Assembly: GCF_000002075.1 (NCBI RefSeq) | Contig: NW_004797351.1 | Span: 1,201,199-1,265,198 of the forward strand | From: Aplysia californica | Taxonomy: Eukaryota > Mollusca > Gastropoda > Aplysiida > Aplysiidae | Direction of reading: 5' to 3' | DNA length: 64,000 nt | Shown: piece by piece, positions 1 to 13,114 of the stretch | Position numbering within the stretch: position 1 is the first letter of the stretch | Layout of the letters: every line of letters starts with the position of its first letter | Position numbers and translations under genes: made by a program | Notes under the pieces: model-generated | Told to the model about the DNA's origin: nothing | The model's input: the letters and a program-made list of their open reading frames with translations, nothing else | Database searches by the model: none

Positions 1-51
1 AATGCAATATAGGTAACATAATCCATACCTTGTGATTGTGTTGCATTATAA

Positions 52-53
<2 letters not shown>

Positions 54-136
<83 letters not shown>
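54..136. repeat. (CT)n microsatellite
   Basis: Uninterrupted CT dinucleotide run, followed to about 235 by CA-rich sequence with a short poly-C run. Open frames across it are artefacts of the dinucleotide. Confidence 0.98.
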
Positions 137-145
<9 letters not shown>

Positions 146-239
146 TCACACATACACTACACTACACACACGTGCACATGTACACCCCCCCCCCCCCCAC
201 ACACACATACATACACACACACAAACACACACACTCAAA

Positions 240-1700
240 TGAATACAGCAACATCAATAAATTGACTAAATCAATGTAGTGCACTTCTCTCCCCCTCTCT
301 CTTTCTGTCTCACTCTCTTGACCCCTAAACCCTGTGCGGCACTGCGGTGCAAAGTGTTTGTCATAGAGATTAGAAGAGTGCCCTTACCGTGGCATTTTCT
401 CTCAACCCGTGAATGCCGTGAAAAATGAGCGAATCGCGACACATCATATGCAAAATCCTTTGTAGCCATTTAACCACCAAATAAATAACAATAGACATCA
501 TTAAGAAAACACCCTTTCAATATGTGATAAAAAGTGCAAACACACCGGAAAACTAAAAAAGCGAAGTCAAAATTGGTACGACTACAAAATTTCGACTTCT
601 TGGTTTGAAACTGTCCACGTGTTCGCAATGGATCCGAAAAAAAAGAAACGAACAGCGCAAGGGACATCAGTGCAGTTTTAAATTTACAAAAACAAAAGTA
701 GTAGGTGAGAAATTGCCAAAACTAGACCAACTTCCGCGCTGGAGTCAGCGCCGCAGTCGGGCACATCAACTCTAGATCTAATTTTGTTTTTTGTCTCGAC
801 ACCTTTTAGAATCTTTAGATCTAGATCTTAGTCATGTCCTTATAAAAACGCATTTCAATGTGAATTTCTCAAGACACGCAGTATGTAAATTTTCAGTTTT
901 CGAGGACTCTCAATCTAGATGGCCTACTGAAATTGAAGATACTGAACTTTCATTTTCTCACTAATTTTACCTCTGCAAACAGCCGACTCCGGCCTCCTTC
1001 AACCGCAGATATCTTGATTTCTAATAAAAATAAATGGGTATTTTAACAAATATATCCAAAGCAAGCATGGGTCTCAATATTCCGCTATTTAGCAGATTTC
1101 CGCTACCGCCATTTCCTCTGCTAAACTCTGCTACCGCGACAGCGGGTCAATCAGAAAGAGAGTTGCTGGGAGCAGATTGACTGCCAGGCCTCGGGAATTA
1201 CCCAGGAATTTGAAAAAAATCGCTGAGACGAGGGAAAATACGTAAAAGATCTCGAATATTGTTTGAAAACCAAATCCGATAACGTCTTTAAAAGTTCATT
1301 TTTGCTGGTTGCGATTGTGATATTAATTCGGCTTTTCCCGGTCTGAGAGTATGTTTCACGCGAACAGGCGGCTATGGCGGCAAGTGGAATTGTATGTGAC
1401 ATCGAAGCTCGACCGGAAAATCAAGATCTCAGAAATTTGTTTGTAAAAGTCTGAATACGCAACATTTATAACATGCAGGTTCTGGCATGCATTACAAACG
1501 TGGTGTCGCCATGAAAATAATATTCATCACTGTGCTGTCGCTTGTGGGGGGTACTTGTTTATACCGTAAACCTCCCGAAACCACGCAAAAACCACCCAAA
1601 CCCCCCCCCCCGAAACAATCCGAAACCTCCTCAAAATTTATATGATATGATGTTATTTTGCTATGCTATCTATCGCTCTGTGGAAAAAACATTGATCTGT
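240..1700. other. No gene seen
   Basis: AT-rich sequence with short TAGATCT islands near 773-830. No exon-like open frame with splice signals and no recognised repeat. Confidence 0.5.
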
Positions 1701-1713
1701 AATACAATATTGT

Positions 1714-1895
1714 CTTTTGTTTTAGTAAATGTTTTACTGCACTTGCAACACGATAACGTCAGACAAGTGCCGAAGATTAGAGGTGTTACAAGAGAGCAAC
1801 AAACACAAAAAAGAAGGAGGCGGGAGATAAGGACGATAGATGTTTGATAGGAAAGAAGGAGCAAAAAACACCAGAGCACCCGCCAACCACCCACT
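1714..1895 (-). repeat. SINE-like retroposon, copy 1 of a short family
   Basis: About 180 bp that recurs at 38246-38430 and 39420-39593. The shared core runs from a TTTTAGTA start through the words AAGATTAGAGGTGTTACAAG and GGACGATAGATGTTTGATAG to a CCAACCACCCAC end. The 39420 copy carries the tail motif GCGAGCGCCGTAAAACC, read on the minus strand, that other SINEs here also use, so the orientation is taken as minus. This copy is the most diverged in the tail. Confidence 0.6.
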
Positions 1896-1899
1896 TGGA

Positions 1900-4370
1900 T
1901 ACTTCTTGATCCCGAAAAAATGATTAAAACTAAAAAACAATACAATAGAAATAAGAGACAATATTTCACTTGGTTTGACTTATTTGTTTTTATTTCAAAC
2001 ACTTTTTATTTGGCATGTACATAGGAAAAGTACATATCTAAAAATAGTCTTGGGGAATTATTGGTATATGCTTTAGTTTTTATTCTACAGCACTTAAAAA
2101 ATCGGCTTTTTGCATAACTGAAAAAAGGGAAAAAACCACTTTCTGACGCCATTTATCAAAAGCTACATGTGCAATCAAAAATTCCTCAAAACAGTTTCTA
2201 GAAATAGGAGTCGTTGACATTTTGGTTTGTGAAAGTTACATTAAAATCGAATAAGATACAGCAAGAAAATGGGATAAAATGTGTGAAAATAGCATTTTAA
2301 GAAAACGGCCGATAAAGGTCAGAAAAGGCCAAAATAGTTCTCTTTCCAAATAGAAACTGTAAAAACATATTTTAAACTCGAACATGGCAACTTCTTGATA
2401 ATATTAACACAGTATAAATAGAATGAACGTTTCCTACTAAAACGGAAACATATAAGCTGTGTAAAACATGCCTTTTGAGAAAAAAGTGGCAATAATTTTC
2501 TTTTTAAAATTCTCTACCCTCTGCTCTAAAATCCCTTCAAACACCACTTTAGGGTATAGAAAATTGTACATACGTTTCAGGACTTTTGTCCAGGAAATAT
2601 GTTATATAATAAGTGATAATCCAAGTTTTTATAATTTCACCCAAAAATATTTTAGGGGTCACTTCATGGTCACTTCTCCTTAGAATACTTCACAACATGC
2701 ACAAGATAACAGAAATTAAATAACGCGTCATAACATTATGTGAAAATCTATACTTGAATACTACTATAATACTAATTAAAATTCTAAGAAGTACAGGCTA
2801 TTAATTGCAACCTGAGCAGTCGCTCATCCGTTAAAACAAAATAAAGAATGGAGTTGAAAAAGGATTTCGCAAACCATCATTTTCTCTTATAAAAAGAACC
2901 AAGAACCAGCCAACAGAATATTTTATCCACTGAGCGATAGGTAGCATAGCAAATAACATCATATCATATACATTTTGAGGGGGTTTCGGATGGTTGTGCG
3001 TGGTTTCGGTGGTTTTTGCATGGTTTCGGGTGGTTTTGGGAGGTTTCAGTTGTTTCCGGGAGGTTCCCCGGGGCAAAAAAAAAAAGAAAAGAAAAGAAAG
3101 TTATATAAGCGTCTTGTCGGGCTCGTCATTGTGACCGGTCAATGAACCTGTGCGCGTTCTGAGCGCTGTGAAGTACAGGACTCCGGAATGGGGGGAGATT
3201 ATTGATTTAAAAAAAAAGATACACAAGGGGATGGGGGGACGCAATACCAGAGGACAAAAAAGAAAAAGAAATTGTAAGCGTGTCAATAAACTTAGGGCAG
3301 GGGCCTAATTTTAAGTGCTCACGTTTCATTGTATGGGTGACTGTAAGTAAATGTCTCTATGTTTTTGCTTTTTGTTCAAGATTCGCAGATTTTCAGTGTC
3401 ACTGCATCTTGCCCTCCCACAGTTCTTACACCTCTCACACTGAATAGGTTTACTTGAGCTATTCAAGTTATTACTCTACTTTGAGTTTGAGCATTAATTT
3501 TGTCTTTCACGTTTATTATATGAATCATTACACCCAGACTGGTTCATAACAGTCTATATTCTGGTTCTAGGCCTTTTCCCAGGGTCAAAACAAGATTCAT
3601 TTTTATATAGTTTATATATGCAGGTGAATATGATGAAGGTAAAATATAAATAAGTCGCACAAGACCACAGTGCGCCTCCACTTTCTGTACGTAATCAAGA
3701 TTGTAAATATTTGGTAAGTGACTCTTACTTGAAATTATCTTCCAAACCCTCAAACTGGTATGAAATAACCTTGCTTTGATAAATTGATGGTTTTTATTTC
3801 AACATTCTAGACATGGCTGTTACCGACCGCCAACTTACTCAAACCGCCAGCTCGCGGCACTCCCCGTAACCCGATACTCTGTGACCTTGGTCACCAGGTC
3901 AGAGCCACCGGTTCACTGCCGATGCCCAGTTACGGTTGTTTTTACATCGTTTTTTAAGCGTATAAACTGAGGCAGTAAACGAAAACTATTCTAGCGATCT
4001 CACAGAAAATCACACACACTGAATGATCAATATAGTGTGGGCACGTAGAAGCGATCGTGAAACTGTACTGGGTACTGTTACAGACTTGCAGTTGCCATAA
4101 AACTGTATAGTAATTATGCAAAGTTGTTAAAGGGTCAGATGTTTTAAGTAAAAATAGAACATGATTCTATCCTTAGATTTTGACCAAATTACCTTAGCAT
4201 GATGAAAATAGGATAAAGAAAACACTCATGTGGTGGCATCATTGTACGTTTCATCAAAATCAAAGCAAAGATATTGAAGCTTGAATATAGAATCACAGAA
4301 AATTAGGGTCCTTGATAATAATGTCATCACAGTGCACTTACTACTCATTTACACATGTACATACATATAA
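1900..4370. other. No gene seen
   Basis: Mostly AT-rich single-copy-looking DNA. At 2975-3065 there is a purine/GGTTT-rich stretch resembling the complement of 1565-1640, so these two may be parts of one dispersed repeat. No convincing exon. Confidence 0.45.
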
Positions 4371-4371
4371 A

Positions 4372-4872
4372 CTATGTAGGCCTACCCCTGAAACTGGGAA
4401 AATTCGTCAGTCCTGCGTCATTTTCCTGCGTTTGACTGTTTAATTTTCTCCTAACTAAATGAGTATTAAGTTTTTCTTCTTCTTTTGTAAGTGGTCGCGT
4501 TGGAGAGATCTCTAGAGGCTGAGAGAAGAGCCTGCTGTGTTTAAATGCTGGAGAAGTGCTGCTATCTGCCACAAGTTGTGTAGGTTTGGATAGCGTGGAT
4601 GTAGCAATAGGGGGGGGGGGGTACTTGAAGCTCAACCTCACTGTGGCCTATTGTTGATGATGCAGCGCTAGTGTCGAGAGATGCGATGTCTTCGTCCTGT
4701 CTTTATTCAAGCCTAGTATTGTCCTCTGTGTGTGTTTGTGTAGATGGCTCTGCAGTTGAGTTGTTTGCTTAGTTTGCTGAGTCTCCATATGTGTATGTGG
4801 TGAATGTGTTGTCTCTGTAGTTTCCGATGCTTTTGTTGTTTCTAATTCTACTGGAATGTTCTTGCTCCCCAT
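4372..4872 (-). pseudogene. Unidentified open frame with one stop
   Basis: Reading the minus strand from an ATG at 4872, a single frame stays open for 500 bp apart from one TAG near 4650. The upstream half is rich in Thr, Ser and Gln; the downstream half has a basic/acidic stretch (PLTKEEEKLNTHLVRRKL) that could form a helix and ends with RGRPT before a stop at 4372. A poly-C run of ten bases codes for a proline run. I do not recognise a family. It may be a decayed mobile-element protein or chance; no splice signals or partner exons were found. Confidence 0.3.
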
Positions 4873-5864
4873 TGATGTGTGATGATAGTGTGTCTATCGA
4901 ACAGTCACTAGCGCTTATATCAGACCAAAAAGCTGTCCACAAATTTGAGTAGGTTTCATCTGCTTTTCTTGCCTTACTATAGATCTAGTTCCCGCATACG
5001 AATGTGTCCTACTGCTATCGTAACCCCAAATACCACAAAATATCATGTGCAAAGTCAATGCATTTGTACGCTTTTCTCTTTTGCAATTTCTGTTTCCTTG
5101 ATAGACTTCTACCACCACATGTTGTACAAAGTTCATGAATATACCGAACATGGGACACTTCACTATGGCACTCCATTATGAATATATCAATATTCCCAAT
5201 ACTCCACAGCAAAAGAAAAAGCACAAGAAATCCAAACAAGGTGAACGAGTATTGGGGTACTTTGACCTCCTAGGTCTACACAAAATCGATCACTATGAAT
5301 CACACAGAATAAGTACAATGTTCTCACTTTCACATGTAACTCAGTACACTTTTCTCAAGAGTAATCAAGAAAAAAAAATTTAATTGTAGGTAAGATTACT
5401 GAGAAAAATAACTTCAAATAAAAATAATAGATAAAAGTTGCTCTAAAAGTAATGAAGGATGGAGAGCACTTCTCAGCCAGCAGGATTAACACTAGTGAAC
5501 GCACACTAAAGAAAATTATATCCTCTTGTTGGGTTAAAGCAGCCCTTTAAAATGAGACCCCATATGGAGACATCGCATCTTTAGATCGGGAGATATTGGG
5601 GATCAAATTAATCGAAAATGACTGGAATCAAGTTTCCTGGGCACGGCCGAGGCGCGGCGGGAGTGCTGCTGCCGTCACGGTACCTTGCACATCTGACAGC
5701 TGATTTATTACCATCTCGGGGTGGTCGGCTGGAAACCCTTGCCCGGTAACTAAACTGGCGGTTTTGGGGCGATTTAGACAGCCGTGTAGGGTCCAACAGT
5801 ATAATAATAGTGGGTGTCTCGCGAAAATGGGCTTCTGTCACGATCACGCAGAAAGTTCCTCCTT

Positions 5865-6245
5865 TTTAGAAATTCTGAGTTGAGACCCATGAGCAAGGCA
5901 AATGAAGGCTTTCATGATATCAATTTCTCATGCCCAAAAATTTATGAGCGCCTGATTTCCACTGTGTTGTGACACACACACACGAGGTAGCGTAAACACG
6001 GCCTAGCGGGCACTCGCTGTCTTCCGAGCGCGTCGTATCGGTGAAATCAGGGTAATTCCGATCGCTGTTACTTTTCTCTTTCGCTATAAAACACCAAATG
6101 CCATACACCTTGTTAAAGTTAAAAAATTGACATGCATGCATTCAAATGCTTCGCGGAACGAGGGATGATTAAATACCATCTTTTCATTGGCGGAGAACTG
6201 TAGAGCTTTAAACGGGATTTCCCATGGTATATTTTTAGCCTTTGG
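5865..6245 (-). repeat. Dispersed repeat R, copy 1
   Basis: The segment holding CAAATGCTTCGCGGAACGAG, ACACCAAATGC and TTCCGATCGCTGTTAC recurs in reverse orientation at 21095-21500 and in part at 24435-24960; the piece around GAGCGCCTGATT recurs at 46650-46690. The nature of the element is unknown. Strand is assigned relative to the copy at 21.1 kb, called plus. Confidence 0.6.
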
Positions 6246-7085
6246 CGTTTAAATTGAAAGCCTTTAAAAATACCGTAGAATATTTTTCAGATAATTTTTT
6301 ACACGAAATATGCAAAATATCGGCTCTAAAAAAGGTATCAATTAAAAGACCAATTTATTGTCTATAAGAATAAAGTAATCAGTTTGGAATTATTTTGCAT
6401 CAATCCTTCGGCGAGACTCAGAAAGCATGTGACCCCCCACGCTGGGTACACTACAGTATAGGGCCGACTTGCTCGCCGCGGGGGCCGGTGCGGCGCCGGC
6501 CGGGTCAACGCTCGGTGTTTTTGTTGAAATAACGACAGATCATCGTGTTTGGGGCGATAAAATACTGATTTGTAATGATCTCACAGTCTTGAAAAAAATT
6601 AGGCTCCATATATTTGTTATAGTGATTGTACTCTGTTAATGTGGAGATGTTTAGTGCACTTGGTACTCTTTTATTATCTGTCAAACATTGAGTTGCAGCC
6701 AGTGACTGACTTTAACAAATTTGATCGAATTTTAAACAACTACCGTTTTATTAAAAATTGACTGAGGAGTTAAAGAATGGTACCAAAATGCTCAGTGGAT
6801 TTTGTTGTTGTTAGCGATCCAGTAGCATCTGAGCGTTAACTCTTCTGCATGATGCCATTCGGTAATAGCTGCATGTCTGTTCTAATTGTTGTTTTGAGGA
6901 GTAGAGGCAATTATATGTGTGGGGTAGCTTGGGATGGTGTCCATTGAGTTCTTTATAGCTTTACTGCAAATGTTTTGTAGAACAAGATTAAAATCAAAAA
7001 CAGCATGCTCAGTGGATATATATAGGCCTTTCAAATGGAAGAGATAAATTTGGCAAACAGCTACTTTGAAAATGTTGTTTCTGGT
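6246..7085. other. No gene seen; one GC-rich knot
   Basis: AT-rich except for a very GC-rich knot at about 6465-6515 with overlapping GCCGG/CCGGC palindromes. No exon assigned. Confidence 0.45.
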
Positions 7086-7088
7086 GCC

Positions 7089-7160
<72 letters not shown>

Positions 7161-7197
7161 CATACTCTCACACACACACACACCACACACACACACA

Positions 7198-7255
<58 letters not shown>

Positions 7256-7256
7256 C
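7089..7256. repeat. (CA)n microsatellite
   Basis: Long CA dinucleotide run with occasional CCA and TACTCT interruptions. The His/Thr and Cys/Val open frames over it are artefacts. Confidence 0.98.
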
Positions 7257-7259
7257 TGT

Positions 7260-8640
7260 CGAACCTGTGTAAGTGTAAGACGGAATCGCAAGGGAGCCAG
7301 AAAAGAATTGGAGTTACCCGTGTTTGACGTGCAGAAAATTGCATTTTAAAAATAAAAATTGCAAGGTAAACTGCCTGAAACTGAAACTTGCAAAAATATT
7401 GCAACCTTCCAATCTCTGGCCCCTGGCGCATTAAAATGGGCTTAAAATTTTCAGTAAGAAAAACCTTGACAATTTGAGTAGCATAAAAAAGCAGAACAGC
7501 CTTTTAACAATGCACAATACAAATTTTATTGACAACATTTACTAGTTCTAGTAACAACTCACGAGTATGTTAACAATAAGTTATCGACCAAATATATAAT
7601 ACTGTGTGACACAAAAAGACGGAACCCTTGGTTTTCGTGATTCTTTTAAATAAATGCTTAAAATTTGACCAAATTTAGTACATACCGGGTACTTAGTTCA
7701 TGCAAAGTTCTAGAAGTGTATGAAATTTCGTGAGGTTTAGTCAAAAAAACGAAAATGTGACGGGAGATTTACGAAACAACCTCTAAAAATACAAGAAGCT
7801 TATGCTCCAATCTGTTCAGATCCCATTCCATTTCTCTCTTGAAACCTTCGATACACCTGTAATCTGTATTTAGAGCTATTTCAAATTTTTTCTATTTTAA
7901 AACCTGTATGGTATAGTTTTAATACTAAGTTAAATTGTAAAATACAGCAAAAGAACATTTTTTCCATTTATAAACAATAATGATAATAATGTAGATCATT
8001 TCTACAGCGTCCACTCCCGCGTGAACACAGCTTAAGGCGCTTTACCTAAATGCATCATGTACTAACAATATTCACGCACGCACGCACGCGTGCGCACACA
8101 CACACTCTTACGCACACCTTACACACACGCACACCACACACCTACTTGCTTATCACACGCGCACGCTTACACACATAATATCTAGATCTATGTCTCAGTT
8201 TGTGGCACTTGCCGTTTCTTTGATCAATCGTGTTTGTATTTTAGGCTGAATTTCCGGTCATAGATTTTAGAGTACGGCCCAGTGGGCTAGAGCTGGGCCA
8301 TTGATTTACACTACTAGGCAAAAGGAGATTTACTGATTTACTCTATGAGCTGGGCCGATACCACGATTTAATCCGTACTGGCACCATTTAGTATTTAAGA
8401 TTCTATTAAAATAGAAGTGTTGATGTAATTTTGCCTAAAATTTCAAGAAATTGTGAAAATTGCGATAAATTGTGGGTTTATTGTGGAACTCAACGAAAAG
8501 CGCGACCGCAAGACCGCGATTTCCTGGGGGTCCAGTCTATAGCAGCAATGAACTGCAAATTCAAAACCTACTTACAACATCCATTTATCCACTTCCATGA
8601 GTAACAGTAGGGTATTGCTGTGTGATGGTGTCCTTTTTTT
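7260..8640. other. No gene seen
   Basis: AT-rich DNA with a CA/CG-rich microsatellite at about 8073-8175. The segment at about 7975-8060 (AAGGCGCTTTAC) looks like a SINE or short-repeat tail, as at 10116-10150. Confidence 0.4.
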
Positions 8641-8654
8641 GTTTCTTTTATCAG

Positions 8655-9725
8655 TACATGTTCATATTTTGGACAATGTTATCTCGCTTGTAAGGAAAAA
8701 AGCACTTTATGTTCATCGTCATAGACGGTGTGCCGGACTCCATTGATACTCTTGTGAGAACGAATTTTTAAAAATTTTGTTTTGTGTCATTGAGGCAAAG
8801 ATGTCATTGCAATAGATACCTACAGAGAAAAAGTAATTTCCCTTGACTGAGATCCAGATTCCTATACAATGTTTTCTGTTCGTCAAGGGAAACTCCTGGA
8901 AGAATTTGACAAAGTGCCGGAGTGATGATGAACAGACTGTGATGACTTGGCTTGTGTGTGCATGTGAATGTGAGCATGGTGGACTGATACTGTCACCTTC
9001 AAGAATCGACACCATAAGTTAACAAGCGAGGAATGCTGGAAAGTTACAAAACTGGTTCCGTTTGTTTTCCTTCTGTTGAGGCACAAAAGATTTAAATTTA
9101 AAATTTAGATTAGATTCAGCATTGGATTGTCACAAGATATTATATACTATTTATAGAGATTATATTGAAAGCAATTTATTTCTTATGAAGGATTGTGGAA
9201 TGTAACTAGTACTTACTTTACCGTGTGAAAGTACTCTGTTTGCTATCCCTTGGATGCCCAGCTTTGTTTTATGAATCATATTTGCTGATGAACATTGTAC
9301 TTTTCATCCTGGGGTATTGTGGGCTCTGTGCCTCCTTTTGTAAAGTTCAGAGTAAAAGTACCTTTTTTTTTAAGCTTTGCTGACTCTGTGTTGATGTACA
9401 AAAGTCGAGTTTAGGATTAAGAGAGGCTGACTGGTCTGGTTGTGACTCAAAGACTTAGGGTGTCTGATAAGTGAAAGGCAGGATGGAGTTTCAGTTTATA
9501 TATTTTAGTTTGAATGAGAGTCTGTTATGATCATGACTAAATGTTATAAGAAGGAACGGTTTTTCATTTTAAAGGCTAAGGTGTGAGTGAGTAGAACTGT
9601 CCAAGAGAAAATGTGTGGTGCTGTGATTTTGATAATGACTTGGTTGGCTGTACTTTTGTAAACTGTTATGCCATTGTTAAGTTTGTTTTGTTTGGTGTTG
9701 AAATAAACCTGAATAAGCCATTTTT
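8655..9725 (+). other. Candidate 3' terminal exon and 3' UTR
   Basis: A strong 3' splice signal (long T tract, then TTTTATCAG) ends at 8654. It is followed by a short frame reading YMFIFWTMLSRL and stop; another frame reads 30 residues before a stop. About 1 kb of T/G-rich, UTR-like sequence follows, with an AATAAA at about 9702. This would suit the last exon of a plus-strand gene, but no upstream exons were found and the residues match no family I know. A chance combination is quite possible. Confidence 0.25.
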
Positions 9726-10099
9726 GAAAGTGAAATTCTGCTACTGTTTTATATTTTGATTTTGATTAAGGAAGCTTAAAAAAGGAAGTGCAAAATTGCA
9801 AATGTTTGTGTTTGAAAGACAAATTACACTGTAAAACATCTCTTGAAATACTTTTTTCCTTTTCTGGATTAGGGGTGGTTTGGGAGGGGGGGGGGAGGGC
9901 TGGCTTGAGCTTTTTCTCTCCTTTCCAGTTGATCTCTTGGGAAAAAATCAAAGGACAGGTGAAATTTTGCGTAGTGATGGGAAAATCAAAAGAGGTGCAA
10001 GCTGAAGGAGTGATGGCTTTCGATCATCAAGATAATCCAACTGTTGGCTTAAAGTAAGTGAAGCAATAATTGTATCCATGGACAGGAAAAAAGTACCTG

Positions 10100-10375
10100 C
10101 TCTACAGCATGCTCTATGCGCTTTACAACAATCATTATCACAGGAGACCCAAGAACACCCAGAAACATTCTTGATTTTGGCTTCCCGGAAAGCATACAAT
10201 GCAAGCTGCAGATTTCACACGCTCAAACACTAACAGTTAAACTGTCAGATTTCTACCTGGGTGAAGTGAGGACACAGCATCAGGTACCCAATATCAGGCC
10301 CCTGACAGGATTAGAACCCACAAACTCACGGTTGCGAGTCTGAGAGCATAGCCACTTAACTTATGAATTGATGTC
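10100..10375 (-). repeat. tRNA-derived SINE
   Basis: On the minus strand an A-box-like AGTGGCTATGCTCTC (10343-10357) is followed by a B box GGTTCTAATCC (10308-10318), the spacing and order of a tRNA-type internal Pol III promoter. The 3' body runs left to a CGCTTTACAAC tail near 10130. Confidence 0.75.
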
Positions 10376-10744
10376 CCAAGTCACAAGCTTTGTTATCTCA
10401 TGAAATAGAAGTTCCTCCTGACATGTATTATCATCCATGCGGTCATCACCTCTTGGTGCTTTACTCGTGATACATCTGTACTACTTCGTACTTGTACAAG
10501 GTTCTAGGCCTGAAGAGATCCAGTTGAAATTGTTAAAATTGTCACCCATTGTCCAGGAGAAAAGTGGTTGCCCTAGACTGGTGAATAAAAAAAGTGTGAA
10601 AGTCTTGGACAGTGTCATCTAAAAATGCAAGGGAGATTGGGGGAGTGGGGAGTGATAGTCTTGGACATGTAACAACAAGTTCAACTGTAATGATAATACA
10701 TGTAGTAGTAATAACTCATCTGTCAATGAATGTCTGATGATGAT

Positions 10745-10985
10745 CAATGCATCCGTAGAGGAGAATAATAATTTCTCCAGTGAAATAGAAGAATTTGAGA
10801 TGACTTGTTGATTTTGCTGTGGCTGATGAGTCCAATTCTGACAGAGAAAAGTTTGCCACATTTTGAACATTTAAAAGGATGTGCACAGCTTGTGGGCTTC
10901 TCTCTTGGTTTCAGCATTTCTTGTTCATGATGAAGCCTCATAATTTGCCGCTGACTGTGGCTGCTGCTCTCCAGCTGGGTCTGTC
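10745..10985 (-). mobile_element. LINE C-terminal fragment with zinc-finger motif
   Basis: The minus-strand frame reads FKCSKCGKLFSVRIGLISHS, which matches the Cys2 plus 'RIGLxSH' finger commonly found at the C-terminus of animal LINE reverse transcriptases. It is preceded by a Gln/Glu/Arg-rich linker. Only the 3' end of the element remains and no RT core is present, so this is a 5'-truncated copy. The family assignment rests on the motif alone. Confidence 0.6.
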
Positions 10986-11634
10986 AGGAGCCTGGCTCTC
11001 CTATGTCAAAGTATAAATGTTGGAAGTCCTTAACATTTTTAGGGTTCAACTGTAATTGAATGATTTTATATGAATGGATCATAGTCATAGTCATAGGTCC
11101 TATTTTGTAATGCAGCTTGCTTTTTATAGCTTCCGTTTGTTAAACTGTAGGCTATCAATGTCACAACTGAAAAAGGCATGAGAGGCATAGACCCAGACAA
11201 GTCTTACTTCGAAAGTTCAAGAAACAGTACAAATCACCAGTCCTTTCTCTGTACTCTATGCGACTGACACTGACATGTTTTGGTATGAACTTGCCAGACA
11301 AAATTGTATTGTAAAATGTGTCCGTGTAATAGTATAGAATGTAGACGGTTACAGAGGTAGGCGTACAGCATAAACACTATTCACATATATTAAAAATCAT
11401 ACTGGTCTTGAAAAGGTGCTGACTTAGGGACAGTAGGCTTGAGTAGATATGAGCCTTCAAATTAATGTCAGAGCCTACATTTCTTACTCTTTATTTGATC
11501 ATAAAGAACTTGTCTTTTAGTCAATTCTCAGTCCTTATGGACACTTTGTGAGTCTATGAGGGAAAATCCTTCACATCTTGCCGTCCTGAAAAAATACGCT
11601 AATGATGGAATAACAATCTTTTACTATCATATTT

Positions 11635-11910
11635 TTTAAAATGCAGGTGTTTTTACACCCTAATCGACACAATTTAGATCATTTAGGAGTCGGGGTTACG
11701 ACTCTGTCGGTCATGGCCAACCCGGGCTAAGTCAAGAGCTCTATTCATTTCCAACACATTCGGGCAGAAAGACTGAGATAGGGCCTTCTCGATAATAATT
11801 TTCCTTCCACTTGGGAATTGAACTCGTCTGCTGCATGTGACAGCGAAGCACCTTATCACTACACGACAGACACTCGATTCATCAGACCTAATCCATACTG
11901 CCACAGACAA
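11635..11910 (-). repeat. tRNA-derived SINE, T2 tail family
   Basis: The minus strand has an A-box-like GTGTAGTGATAAGGTGC, then the B box GAGTTCAATTCCC (11813-11826). The tail reads CTAAATGATCTAAATTGTGTC followed by a T-rich end. This tail is shared with copies at 15.7, 16.1, 43.9 and 60.1 kb. Confidence 0.8.
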
Positions 11911-11914
11911 AATA

Positions 11915-12880
11915 GAAGCAGACGTAAAAAGGTCAGAAGTGTCATGTTAGTATTAATGTATTGTTAGCTAAAAACATGTAAAATGATATGCCCTGTATTC
12001 CTACACCTCATGAAGTGCTGTGTAGACTCACATAGTCGCTTCTTCCTCCCTGGCATCTTATGATCTACCAAATAATTAATGGCTCTTTACATCTGTGACA
12101 GATGGTCATAAAAGCTTTTAAGGTTGTTATTTGTGGTTTTCAGCTGCAGTTCTCTTGTAAGCAACATCTTTGTTCAGAGCTGATTTTTTGTGTGATTGAA
12201 AGACAGACTCTGCTGCATTTTGAGCACACAAGTCATGGATTTTCAATGTATTTCGACTTCCCTGTTTTTTTTCATCTTTGGCTTCTCTCATTTTGCTTTT
12301 CTTCAAGTCGCATCTAGCTGTCTTTCAACTTTATGCACAATTTACCTCTACTTGTCACGATCTTATTACTCTTCCCAGTTCTGTTGGCCAATGTTGCATG
12401 CTTTAATTAATTATACTTAATAGTGCTTTAGCAGCAGTCCTTGAAACACACATTTACAAAGCTTTGGTCTTCTTCTTCCTTCGTTTTCCTTCAGACAATT
12501 TTCCAAATAGTACTAGTACTTGTTTTGGTATGTGACTACCTTCCATTCTGCGCACATGACGCAGCCGTTAAAGTCTTTTTTCTGCTAATGATGGACATGA
12601 CTGAAGACAAGGTGGTTTTTACTTTACTTTATCCGTCCTCTTGTTTGTACCTCTAGGGCATCGAGGGGAGAAAGAGCTTCCTGTCTCTAGCAAGTTTGAT
12701 GGCCTAGTTGGTACCGGTACACAGCAGGACCTCGCACTCAGTTTTGCCTTTGATGTTCGCTGTCTGTCTAAGAAGACATAGTAGACACATCGTGGGAGCT
12801 GTCGAGTTTCTTTATTTGTCTACTGTATATTGTCCATTTTTCTGATCCATAAATAAAAATGTGTTGAGCACACATCGTGT
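11915..12880. other. No gene seen
   Basis: Pyrimidine-rich stretches with open frames of low complexity (Ser/Phe/Leu). No paired splice signals or family match. Confidence 0.4.
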
Positions 12881-12884
12881 GGTG

Positions 12885-13112
12885 AGGTGGTGTTGGTAGC
12901 CTAATGGTTAGGCTACTGGACCCGTAATTGTGAGATTGTGAGTTTGGGAATTCGAGCCTCAGCGCGGTCAGACATTTTGTCCTTGGGAAAAGAAATTTAC
13001 GTTAATTTCCTCTGTGGCTTGGTCCTTTTCGGAGATGGTCCCACTTCTTAAATAACCTACTTACTAGTGTCGATAGGGCCGTAGTTAAACCTATGTCATT
13101 TCACACTTTGTG
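12885..13112 (+). repeat. tRNA-derived SINE, T1 family
   Basis: A-box-like TGGTAGCCTAATGGTTAGG and B-box-like GGGAATTCGAGCC (near 12948-12960), then a body ending in TTAAATAACCT and a GTGTCGATAGGGCC tail. The same family recurs in reverse at 57005-57235, and the neighbouring element at 13115-13345 has a related tail. Confidence 0.8.
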
Positions 13113-13114
13113 GG

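Noticed and set aside
36-242. Ser/Leu/His/Thr-rich open frames
   Set aside because: They are translations of CT and CA microsatellites, as are the Cys/Val and His/Thr frames at 6882-7431, 28879-29284 and 32981-33334.
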